DNA of 7,930 bases, taken from the NCBI GenBank assembly GCA_047972415.1, contig JBKEAN010000103.1, forward strand, positions 1 through 7,930. The letters are read 5' to 3'. Source of the stretch: Mangrovibacterium sp047972415 (GTDB lineage Bacteria; Bacteroidota; Bacteroidia; Bacteroidales; Prolixibacteraceae). Position numbers and translations under genes: made by a program. Position 1 is the stretch's first letter; each line of letters begins with the position of its first letter. Below are positions 1-5,768 of this stretch, piece by piece. The notes under the pieces were generated by a model. That model saw only the letters and a program-made list of their open reading frames with translations, was not told where the DNA came from and made no database searches.

Positions 1-1
1 C

Positions 2-214
2 CACATCTGCATAACCTTCGTAGCATATAAAATCTACAAAGAACTGGATAGGCAACTAAAAGCTAAGGGAGCAACGCTGAGCCCAGAAAAAGCTATCGAA
101 ATTGCCAAAACCATTTACACAATAAAAGTTGAGACACCAGCCAGTAAGCTACTAGAGAGAACATTATTGCTTTCGCAGGAGCAAAAATACCTTGCCAACT
201 TATTCGAATTTTAA
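2..214 (+). CDS. IS4/IS1634-type transposase, C-terminal fragment (5' end outside window)
   Basis: The open frame enters from the left edge and ends at TAA 212-214, giving the last 70 residues. It begins HICITFVAYKIYKELDRQL and ends EQKYLANLFEF. The 'xHICITFVAYKIYKEL' segment matches the region after the catalytic glutamate in DDE transposases of the IS4 superfamily, particularly IS1634-like elements; this is recognition from memory, not a search. The catalytic DDE residues would lie upstream, outside the window. Codon use differs from the neighbours: CTA, AGA, AGG and ATA are frequent here, while the flanking genes prefer CTG and CGN, which fits mobile DNA. The stop lies only about ten bases before sequence belonging to a PhoH gene, so the right end of the element must be very close. 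The element may be intact on the left; that cannot be judged here. Confidence 0.8.
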   Translation, partial: HICITFVAYKIYKELDRQLKAKGATLSPEKAIEIAKTIYTIKVETPASKLLERTLLLSQEQKYLANLFEF

Positions 215-225
215 TTTGGGTGTCC
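2..225 (+). mobile_element. Right end of an insertion sequence (IS4/IS1634-like)
   Basis: This is the 3' part of an IS carrying the transposase fragment. The right boundary is inferred: PhoH-family homology resumes by about position 226 (the codons for CGSQAKMVFTGD), and the transposase stop is at 214, so the terminal inverted repeat must lie in roughly 195-228. The left terminal repeat and the target-site duplication are outside the window, so the exact edge cannot be fixed. Confidence 0.6.
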
Positions 226-417
226 CAGTGCGGAAGTCAGGCGAAGATGGTTTTTACCGGCGACTTGCAACAAATCGATTCGCCGTACCTGGATATGAAA
301 TCGAATGGGCTAGCTTATATGACCGACCGAATGCGTAAGCAAGACTTGTTCTCGCATGTGAACCTGGTGAAAGGAGAACGGAGTTATCTGGCCGAACTAG
401 CGAGCGATTTACTTTAA
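220..417 (+). pseudogene. PhoH family ATPase (PIN-PhoH type), C-terminal remnant cut by IS
   Basis: The frame encodes CGSQAKMVFTGDLQQIDSPY, then a SNGLAY motif, and ends with KGERSYLAELASDLL followed by TAA 415-417. This corresponds to the last 60-odd residues of the PhoH/RNase-associated P-loop ATPase. 'KMVFTGDLQQID' is the conserved strand plus 'TGD.QQID' motif after Walker B. The ending 'KGERS.LAELA..LL' is typical of the long PIN-PhoH (YlaK-like) form of about 430 residues. The Walker A and B motifs and the PIN domain are missing, and the frame upstream runs into the transposase gene in another frame (stop at 145-147). A GTG at 220 could nominally start a 65-residue product, but that peptide would lack every ATPase motif. 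I read it as the 3' end of a gene interrupted by the IS. The 5' portion may exist beyond the left end of the element. Confidence 0.75.
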
Positions 418-432
418 CATTAAACACAGTCC

Positions 433-473
433 ATAGCAGAGAAAGCCCCGAAATTCGGGGCTTTCTCTGCTAT
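433..473. terminator. Bidirectional intrinsic terminator, 20-bp perfect stem
   Basis: Arms 433-452 and 454-473 are exact reverse complements around the single base 453. The core is AAAGCCCCGAA facing TTCGGGGCTTT. The hairpin lies between the PhoH stop (417) and the stop of the convergent gene (491). The T-rich tract is inside the stem (CTTTCTCT and its complement), as is common for two-way terminators of this kind. It should end transcription from both sides. Confidence 0.85.
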
Positions 474-490
474 TATCAGTTTTCGGGACT

Positions 491-1822
491 TTATCGGCTG
501 GTGCCGCGTTCTGCTTTTTTAGTGCTTTTGGTGGCAGCGCGTTGTGTTGTTGCGTTTTGGCGTATTACCTGACGTGTTGAAGTTCCGGAAACTGCTTGCC
601 TTGACTCGCGGTTGCTTTGTCGGACGGTACTGCCGGTTCCCGAAGACTGCGTTTGCCGGCTTGATTGGGAGCGGTTAACCGAACCGGACGAGCCTGCGCT
701 GCTTGCCGGTTGGGTTTGGTTTTGGTAGCCCGAGTTGCCTGTTTGGCGTTGCCTGCTAGGGGTGTCGTAGCTCCGCTTTTGCTGGCTGTTTGACGGCTGT
801 GTTGTTGTTCCGCGCGAACCGTTACTCTTGTTTGTACCGTACGAATTCGAGTTTGAGTTTGTACTTGTAGCGCTGCGGTTAGTTCCGCGTTGATAGGTCG
901 AACTTCCGGTTGAATTTCTGGTGCTTTTGTTTTCGTAGCTCCGTTTTTGCTGTGTGTTTCCGTTTTGATTGTTTGCGGATCTGTTGCCTTGGGTTCCGTT
1001 TGAATAGCCGGGACGTCCGTTATTTGTGTTTCCCGCTTTATTTATCGATTGCCGGCTGTTTCCGGTTGTTGTACGTCCGGGGCGCTGGCTTACCATGTCG
1101 TGTTTGTTGCTATACCCTTTGTTCCGGTTGGCAAACGAGTTACTGGGGTGACGTTGTCCGTAGTCGTTCCGGCTTACCCGGTGCTGCATGTCGTAGGCCC
1201 GTGGGTTCCGGCGGTCGTGAACGTAGTTGTATTTGTGCGAATGAATGTCGATATGAACATGCAAATCGCGGTGATAGCGATAAGTTGGCATGCAATGGTA
1301 ACGGTGGTAGCGCGGTGGGTAATAACCCCAGTAAAAAGGCGAGTGCCAAGCCACATAGGCGGCTCCTAAAAACCAAGAGAAAATAACTGGAGGCCGCACA
1401 AAAACCGGTTCAATAATGTAGTTTGGCCCATACAAATACGGGTCGCCAACAACCTGAACGTACATATTGTTCCCGTTGTTGCGGCCTACATCAATGGTAG
1501 CAACATCCTGGAAAATATCCCGATCCAGTACAGCTTGAATGGTGACCAAGTGAATGTTGTTTTCGTAAAGCTCAACCACCCGGAGATAATCTACGTAGCC
1601 GTCGTTGTTTAAATCCAGGTTCGAAATTTGCGTGTCCGGATCATTAAGTCGTGCTTCAAAATCCTCCAAGTTCGACGATTCCCCGAAAATGTACGAAACA
1701 GCCTCCAAATCGAGGTTATCGCTGATGTCGTAGTTCGTGGCTTTTACCCGGTAATTTTGGGCCGAAGATCCGATTGAGAAGAGAATCCCGGCTGCGAATA
1801 GAGTTATTAATTTAGTTTTCAT
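491..1822 (-). CDS. Exported protein with conserved N-domain, His/Tyr-rich centre and low-complexity basic tail
   Basis: The protein has 443 residues and its ATG is at 1822-1820. Residues 1-21 form a clear signal peptide (MKTKL, a hydrophobic run, then SSA before QN). Residues 30-135 form a compact domain containing LEDFEARLNDPDTQISNLDL and the acidic loop D70-x-N72-x-D74-G-x-x-D78. That loop resembles an EF-hand or dockerin calcium loop but has Arg at the twelfth position. Strands with HLVTIQAVL and QDVATIDV follow. Residues 138-202 are aromatic and His-rich (FYWGYYPPRYHRYH, then HVHIDIHSH at 188-196). Residues 205-443 are almost entirely S, T, N, Q, G and R, with QQKRSY repeated at 291-296 and 347-352. 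I recall uncharacterised Bacteroidota proteins with the same N-terminal half and no known function. The product is probably periplasmic or surface-located. The calcium and metal readings are guesses. Confidence 0.8.
   Translation of the reverse strand: MKTKLITLFAAGILFSIGSSAQNYRVKATNYDISDNLDLEAVSYIFGESSNLEDFEARLNDPDTQISNLDLNNDGYVDYLRVVELYENNIHLVTIQAVLDRDIFQDVATIDVGRNNGNNMYVQVVGDPYLYGPNYIIEPVFVRPPVIFSWFLGAAYVAWHSPFYWGYYPPRYHRYHCMPTYRYHRDLHVHIDIHSHKYNYVHDRRNPRAYDMQHRVSRNDYGQRHPSNSFANRNKGYSNKHDMVSQRPGRTTTGNSRQSINKAGNTNNGRPGYSNGTQGNRSANNQNGNTQQKRSYENKSTRNSTGSSTYQRGTNRSATSTNSNSNSYGTNKSNGSRGTTTQPSNSQQKRSYDTPSRQRQTGNSGYQNQTQPASSAGSSGSVNRSQSSRQTQSSGTGSTVRQSNRESRQAVSGTSTRQVIRQNATTQRAATKSTKKAERGTSR
494..1210 (-). 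repeat. Low-complexity S/T/N/Q/R-rich coding tract with a 168-bp-spaced duplication
   Basis: This tract encodes residues 205-443 of the exported protein. On the plus strand it is strongly G/T-skewed. It contains a near-identical 20-base repeat at 765-784 and 933-952 (one mismatch), which encodes the two QQKRSY copies 56 residues apart. The residues around each copy are loosely similar (NTQQKRSYENKS and NSQQKRSYDTPS), suggesting an old internal duplication. Confidence 0.6.
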
Positions 1823-1869
1823 AATAGCTTAATTTTAGGTGAATCCATTTTTCGTTAACCGTTCAGTAC

Positions 1870-1895
1870 TTCGAAGAACCGTTTCCGGTTTCGAA
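1870..1895. repeat. Imperfect inverted repeat upstream of the exported-protein gene
   Basis: The left arm TTCGAAGAACCG (1870-1881) pairs with the right arm CGGTTTCGAA (1886-1895) if two bases bulge on the left, giving about ten pairs with a four-base loop. If transcription starts near 1940 on the minus strand, this sits in the 5' leader of that gene as an RNA hairpin. Alternatively it is an operator-like dyad. Its function is unknown. Confidence 0.35.
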
Positions 1896-1944
1896 ATTAA
1901 ATTTAAGAGAACTTTTCAATAGAAGCGCTTTGTGGTATAGGTTG

Positions 1945-1952
1945 CAAATATC
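1945..1952 (-). promoter_or_regulatory. Candidate -7 box for the exported-protein gene
   Basis: The minus strand reads GATATTTG followed by C, one mismatch from the Bacteroidota -7 consensus TAnnTTTG. It lies about 120 bases upstream of the ATG. No convincing -33 TTG element is seen at the usual distance, so this is a weak call. Confidence 0.25.
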
Positions 1953-2315
1953 ATACCTTTTCGTTAGAAAGAAACCAGTCTGATTTGAAAAAGGAATTGG
2001 TTTGTTTGGTATTTTATTTAAAATTAAGCATATAGCACATTGTTTGTTATTTTTTATTTTTAAAATTATTCGGTATTTGTACCTTCTGTATTGTTTTTGT
2101 TGAGAAAAGCCGGTTTAGAAAATGGGCTTTCCAAGCTGTCTTTTTTAGTTAAATTGAATGGATCCAACCAACTGGAAATAATTTAATCCTCAATTCATCG
2201 AGAGGTGGTTGAACCAATAAGTTTTGTGTTGACGAATCATTCAAAATAAAATAACCATAGAAATTTGCCAGAACGGCGGCTTTGTGCCAAATTCGTGGAA
2301 ACTTTAATTCGACCT

Positions 2316-3107
2316 ATGGATTTACAGCATATCTGCTCCGAAATTGGCGACCTGGCCCGGCGGGCCGGTCAGTTTATTCGTGAACAACGAGCTAAAATTA
2401 CCAACAACGATATTGAACTGAAGGGCAAAGCCAGCCTGGTGACTTACGTGGATAAAGAAGCCGAGAAGCTGATTGTTGCCCGCTTGCGCCGTTTGCTGCC
2501 GGAAGCCGGTTTTATTACCGAAGAAGGAACGGCGGGCGAACGCGGGGAACAGTACAAATGGGTGATTGATCCGCTGGATGGGACTACCAACTTTATTCAT
2601 GGTATTTTCCCGCATTCAGTGTCTATTGCCTTGACGAAGGACAATGTTCCGGTAGTTGGTGTCGTATACGAAATTGGGCAGGACGAGCTTTTTTCGGCAT
2701 GGAAAGATGGCGGCGCTTACCTGAATGGCAAGCCGATTTCGGTATCAGTATCATCGAAACACGAAGATGTTTTGCTGGCAACGGGCTTTCCCTATTATAA
2801 TTTTGAGAAATTGAATGCTTACCTGAACGTGCTTGAGTTTTTTATGATTGAAACGCGAGGTATGCGCCGCATGGGCTCGGCAGCGGTTGATTTGGCTTAC
2901 GTGTCTTGCGGCCGTTTCGACGGTTTTTTTGAACATGCGCTTCACGCCTGGGATGTGGCTGCGGGTGTATTGCTGGTGCAGGAAGCCGGAGGTAAAGTCA
3001 CTGATTTTTCGGGCGGCAGTAATTTTCTTTTTGGCAAAGAACTGGTTTCGGCCAATGCCAACTACTTTCCGGCGTTCTTTGCAAAAGTGAACGAGCATTT
3101 GGGCTAG
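2316..3107 (+). CDS. suhB: Inositol-1-monophosphatase family protein
   Basis: This is a 263-residue Mg2+-dependent sugar/inositol phosphatase of the IMPase/SuhB family, expected to be cytosolic and to hydrolyse inositol-1-phosphate or a related phosphate ester. All metal-site motifs are present: E69-E70-G-T, the first signature W82-V-I-D85-P-L-D88-G-T-T-N-F, and the second signature W212-D213-V-A-A-G. Length is normal for the family. I chose ATG 2316 because homologues begin with a helix like MDLQHICSEIGDLARRAGQF. The longer in-frame TTG at 2265 would add 17 residues (PERRLCAKF...) that do not resemble the family and would overlap the likely promoter. No Shine-Dalgarno site is seen. The exact substrate cannot be read from sequence; SuhB homologues in proteobacteria also bind transcription and ribosome-assembly factors, which should not be assumed here. 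Confidence 0.93.
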   Translation: MDLQHICSEIGDLARRAGQFIREQRAKITNNDIELKGKASLVTYVDKEAEKLIVARLRRLLPEAGFITEEGTAGERGEQYKWVIDPLDGTTNFIHGIFPHSVSIALTKDNVPVVGVVYEIGQDELFSAWKDGGAYLNGKPISVSVSSKHEDVLLATGFPYYNFEKLNAYLNVLEFFMIETRGMRRMGSAAVDLAYVSCGRFDGFFEHALHAWDVAAGVLLVQEAGGKVTDFSGGSNFLFGKELVSANANYFPAFFAKVNEHLG

Positions 3108-3123
3108 ATTTTTAGTTTTTAAC

Positions 3124-3153
3124 TTGGGCGTATTGGTGTAATCTGCTAAATTG
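3124..3153 (+). promoter_or_regulatory. Candidate promoter before the 156-residue gene
   Basis: TTG at 3124-3126 is followed, after 20 bases, by TAAATTG at 3147-3153. This resembles the Bacteroidota -33 TTG / -7 TAnnTTTG pair with one T missing. A start about 5-8 bases downstream would leave a leader of only about ten bases before ATG 3169. Confidence 0.3.
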
Positions 3154-3168
3154 CAGGTAAAAATTGCC

Positions 3169-3639
3169 ATGCCCGACCGCCAAATTGAATTGCTGAGCCA
3201 ACAGTTGGAAAAACTGAACCAAAAGAGCTTCGACCTGGAAGCCTGGAAAAACCAAAGCCTCATTTTTCTAAACCGCATTTTTGGGAATTCGCACCCGGTT
3301 GTAAAAATGATACTCGACCTAAAGTACGATTATTCCAGCTGGAACCTGCGCGATGCCACGGGCAACGAAAAAACTGACGACCCGGTTAAAATGCAGGCCC
3401 GCGAAATACTGGAAGCAGCCATTCAGGAACTCGAAACCCTTGGTGCCCCAACAAAAGAAACAGAAAACGAACGGGCAAGACAACTACTTCAACAGGAACT
3501 AACGGGCCGGCAATGGACCGAGTTGGCAGAAATTTTGGGTGATAAAACCGAAAAGCAAGCCGAACAAATTCGCGAAAAGCTGGGACAGCTCGGCAAAGAA
3601 CAGCTCGTCGAAATTCTTACCGGGATTTTGAATTCCTGA
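3169..3639 (+). CDS. Uncharacterised 156-residue helical protein
   Basis: I cannot assign a function. The protein has no signal peptide, membrane segment or cysteine. Residues 1-40 look helical (QIELLSQQLEKLNQKSFDLEAWK, then FLNRIFG), followed by a distinctive YDYSSWNLRDATG at 53-65. From residue 75 to the end it is highly charged and rich in E, K and Q, with predicted long helices that could form a coiled coil. The pattern 'F-D-L-E-A-W-K ... L-x-R-I-F-G' recalls short N-terminal segments of several uncharacterised bacterial proteins, but I cannot name a family. ATG 3169 is preferred over the in-frame TTG at 3151, which would only add QVKIA. The gene lies 61 bases after suhB and 14 bases before the glycosyltransferase, so shared transcription is likely, although a functional link is not shown. 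Confidence 0.75.
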   Translation: MPDRQIELLSQQLEKLNQKSFDLEAWKNQSLIFLNRIFGNSHPVVKMILDLKYDYSSWNLRDATGNEKTDDPVKMQAREILEAAIQELETLGAPTKETENERARQLLQQELTGRQWTELAEILGDKTEKQAEQIREKLGQLGKEQLVEILTGILNS

Positions 3640-3640
3640 C

Positions 3641-3648
3641 TATCTTTG
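3641..3648 (+). promoter_or_regulatory. TAnnTTTG match just before the glycosyltransferase start
   Basis: TATCTTTG is an exact match to the Bacteroidota -7 consensus and ends five bases before ATG 3654. If used, transcription would begin at or within a few bases of the start codon. No TTG is found about 20 bases further upstream, so this could be chance. Confidence 0.35.
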
Positions 3649-3653
3649 GCCGG

Positions 3654-4688
3654 ATGAAAACTGCCAAAATTGCCATTGTTATTCTCAACTGGAACGGCGA
3701 AAAATTGCTTCCCGTTTATCTTCCGTCGGTTATTGCGCACAGCCGAATGGAAGATGTAGCGATTATTGTTGCCGACAACGGTTCGACCGATAACTCGATG
3801 AGGCTCCTTGAAGACCAATTCCCCGAAGTTGAACGGTTGCAGCTTCCCGAAAATTATGGTTTCGCGTTGGGCTACAACCAAGCCCTGAAGCAAATTAACG
3901 CCCAGTATTACATTCTTCTGAATTCGGATGTTGAGGTAACCGCCAATTGGCTGGAACCGTTGATTGGCATTATGGATGCCGATAAAACCGTAGCAGCCGT
4001 TCAGCCTAAAATACTGAGTTGGCAAAATAAATCGGAGTTTGAATATGCCGGGGCGGCAGGTGGTTTTATCGATAAATATGGCTTTCCGTTTTGCCGCGGA
4101 CGAATTTTAAACGTGGTTGAAAAGGATGAAGGGCAGTATAACGACGAGGTGAATATTCTTTGGGGAAGTGGCGCCTGCCTGGCCATTCGGGCAGATTTAT
4201 TTCACAAAGCTGGTGGGTTTGATGCCGATTTTTGGGCGCATATGGAAGAAATTGACCTTTGCTGGCGACTGAAGAACCTTGGTTACCAAATTTGTTACAC
4301 ACCTTTTAGCCAGGTTTACCACCTTGGCGGCGGAAGTTTGCCCTACAACAATCCCCGCAAGTTGTTCCTGAACTTTCGCAACAGCCTGTTTATGCTTTAT
4401 AAGAATTTGCCGGCCGGAAGTTTGTTCCCGGTGTTGTCTGTTCGATTGATACTGGACGGAGTGGCGGCGCTGAAACTACTGGCCGAAGGAAATGTGAGTG
4501 GTTTGAAAAGTGTTTTTCGTGCACACATCGCTTTGTACCGCAGCCTGGGTAGTTTAAAGCAAAAACGGAAAAACCTGATGTTGCAAGCCCAGCCCCGTTG
4601 GCATGGCGAAGTGTTGCACCAAAGTTTGGTTTGGCAATTCTATGTAAAAAGAAAACATACATTTACTCAGTTGTTTCAAAACAAATAA
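3654..4688 (+). CDS. Family 2 glycosyltransferase (rhamnosyltransferase-like)
   Basis: This 344-residue GT-A fold enzyme transfers a sugar from a nucleotide-sugar donor, probably to a cell-surface glycan. It opens with IAIVILNWNG (6-15), then DNGSTD (41-46) and ENYGFALGYNQAL (66-78). The acidic metal/nucleotide site follows as LLNSDVEV (88-95), then W170-G-S-G-A-C-L and the acceptor/catalytic region HMEEIDLCWRLKNLGY (196-211). The His of VYHLGGGS (H223) is also typical. This layout matches the GT2 subgroup often annotated as WbbL/RfbF-like. The C-terminal 90 residues (about 250-344) are basic and partly hydrophobic (LPAGSLFPVLSVRLILDGVAAL), consistent with membrane association. No neighbouring polysaccharide cluster is visible, so donor and acceptor are unknown. 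Confidence 0.9.
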   Translation: MKTAKIAIVILNWNGEKLLPVYLPSVIAHSRMEDVAIIVADNGSTDNSMRLLEDQFPEVERLQLPENYGFALGYNQALKQINAQYYILLNSDVEVTANWLEPLIGIMDADKTVAAVQPKILSWQNKSEFEYAGAAGGFIDKYGFPFCRGRILNVVEKDEGQYNDEVNILWGSGACLAIRADLFHKAGGFDADFWAHMEEIDLCWRLKNLGYQICYTPFSQVYHLGGGSLPYNNPRKLFLNFRNSLFMLYKNLPAGSLFPVLSVRLILDGVAALKLLAEGNVSGLKSVFRAHIALYRSLGSLKQKRKNLMLQAQPRWHGEVLHQSLVWQFYVKRKHTFTQLFQNK

Positions 4689-4748
4689 ATACTCTTTTAT
4701 ATTCTGTAAGTTGAAAGCTGAACCGTGTTTTAATTCAAATAATACCGA

Positions 4749-5723
4749 ATGAAACAAGCAATTATTAATGCCTTTTATGTCAATTCGAAGACAAAAGGAA
4801 CAGAGGCAGTTGATGTAAAAGCGCTTCCCGCGTTGGAAAATGAAAATGATTATTTCTGGATTCAACTTGATTTTAGCGTGTCCGAATCACGTAAGATTAT
4901 TCAATCGCTGCACGACAATGAAATTATTACCTCGGCATTGGTAAAGGACGATTCGCGGCCACGTGTTTCGGTTTATCCGGATGAACTGTTGCTTGTTGTC
5001 AGGGGCATGAACCTGTTAAAAGGGGAGAAACCTGAAAATATGATTTCGGTTCGTATATTGGCAACCAAAAGCCTCATTATCACCTGTCAAAAGAAAAGCC
5101 TGAATTCCATTGATTCGATTGTGGAAGACATGAAGCAGAACAAAGCCCCGGAAAGTACCGGCGATTTTATCATCCGGCTAAACGAGCGCATTGTTTTCAA
5201 CATGGGCGATACCATGGAAGGAATTGAGGAAGAGGCCATATTGATGGAAGAAACAACGATGGATGATAACAGCAATGACGAAAAGAATAAAACAGAGTTG
5301 TATAGCCTGCGACGCCAGATTATACAACTAAAACGTTACCTGATTCCGCAACGCGATGCCCTGAGTAAACTTCAGATTGAAAAAACAAGCTGGATGACAA
5401 ACAAACAGCAGGCCCGGCTGCGCGAAGTGAGCGACTACCTGATGCGCTACCTCGAAATGCTTGATGCCGCGAGGGAAATCGCTTCGGTGAGCCAGGAAAC
5501 AATGATTAACCGCTCCAACGAGCAGATTAACAATCGAATGTACTTGTTGTCGATTATTGCAGCCCTGTTTCTCCCGCTAAGTTTTTTTACCGGTTTGTTG
5601 GGCGTTAACCTGGCTGGCATCCCTCAAGCCAATCACCCCATGGCATTTACTTGGTTTATTGTTGTTTTATTGGTTGTTGTGGCATTTCAATTCTGGCTGT
5701 TTTGGCGTAAAAAATGGTTGTAA
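4749..5723 (+). CDS. zntB: CorA-family metal ion transporter, ZntB type
   Basis: This 324-residue protein has the CorA plan: a cytosolic alpha/beta N-terminal domain (about 1-140), long helices (about 145-262, including YSLRRQIIQLKRYLIPQRDAL), and two C-terminal membrane helices at about 265-284 and 299-318, ending in the basic WRKKWL. The pore motif is G285-V-N inside TGLLGVNLAGIP, instead of the CorA GMN. GLLGxN.xGIP is typical of ZntB, a zinc transporter reported to be proton-coupled, so zinc import is more likely than magnesium transport. Gln replaces the usual Gly after GIP. The family works as a pentamer in the inner membrane. The gene starts 60 bases after the glycosyltransferase and is followed 45 bases later by a DUF1003 gene, with no terminator between them. 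Ion specificity is inferred from the motif only. Confidence 0.87.
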   Translation: MKQAIINAFYVNSKTKGTEAVDVKALPALENENDYFWIQLDFSVSESRKIIQSLHDNEIITSALVKDDSRPRVSVYPDELLLVVRGMNLLKGEKPENMISVRILATKSLIITCQKKSLNSIDSIVEDMKQNKAPESTGDFIIRLNERIVFNMGDTMEGIEEEAILMEETTMDDNSNDEKNKTELYSLRRQIIQLKRYLIPQRDALSKLQIEKTSWMTNKQQARLREVSDYLMRYLEMLDAAREIASVSQETMINRSNEQINNRMYLLSIIAALFLPLSFFTGLLGVNLAGIPQANHPMAFTWFIVVLLVVVAFQFWLFWRKKWL

Positions 5724-5768
5724 GGGCGTGGTTTTTTTAGTAATTCTGCAACAGTCTAATTCCGAACT

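Larger units (their letters stand above)
1823..2315. other. Long AT-rich divergent intergenic region
   Basis: These 493 bases separate the minus-strand exported-protein gene from suhB. No credible coding frame, tRNA or repeat array is visible. The region holds T-rich runs (about 1990-2100), the dyad at 1870-1895, a weak minus-strand -7 box at 1945-1952, and a weak stem of AAAGCC (2106-2111) with GGCTTT (2125-2130). For suhB the best promoter candidate is GAAATTTG at 2260-2267, one mismatch from TAnnTTTG, about 50 bases before the ATG. It has no clear -33 partner at normal spacing. Confidence 0.5.

Noticed and set aside
220..222. GTG as a genuine start of a 65-residue PhoH-like gene
   Set aside because: The product would be just the C-terminal end of the ATPase with no Walker motifs. 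The position next to the IS edge makes a truncated remnant more likely.
1049..1369. A second plus-strand frame and minus-strand frames at 1140-1376 and 1174-1356
   Set aside because: All overlap the same compositionally biased coding tract in wrong frames, and none has a recognisable domain or start signal.
910..1386. Plus-strand 158-codon open frame
   Set aside because: It lies antisense to the low-complexity and His-rich part of the exported-protein gene. The G/T-skewed composition there lacks stops by chance, and the translation (Cys/Arg-rich) looks like no real protein.
1972..2003. AAACCA/TGGTTT inverted repeat in the intergenic region
   Set aside because: It has only six pairs with a 20-base loop in AT-rich DNA, which is expected by chance.
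2265..2315. TTG start extending suhB by 17 residues
   Set aside because: The extension does not resemble IMPase N-termini, and ATG 2316 gives the normal length.
3151..3168. TTG start extending the 156-residue protein
   Set aside because: It adds only six residues, overlaps the candidate -7 box, and a clear ATG follows.
2751..3278. Minus-strand 175-codon frame across suhB and the next gene
   Set aside because: It is the shadow of two well-supported plus-strand genes and crosses their intergenic gap without any domain.
3489..4025. Minus-strand 178-codon frame
   Set aside because: It is antisense to the 156-residue gene and the glycosyltransferase, with no family resemblance and no start signal.
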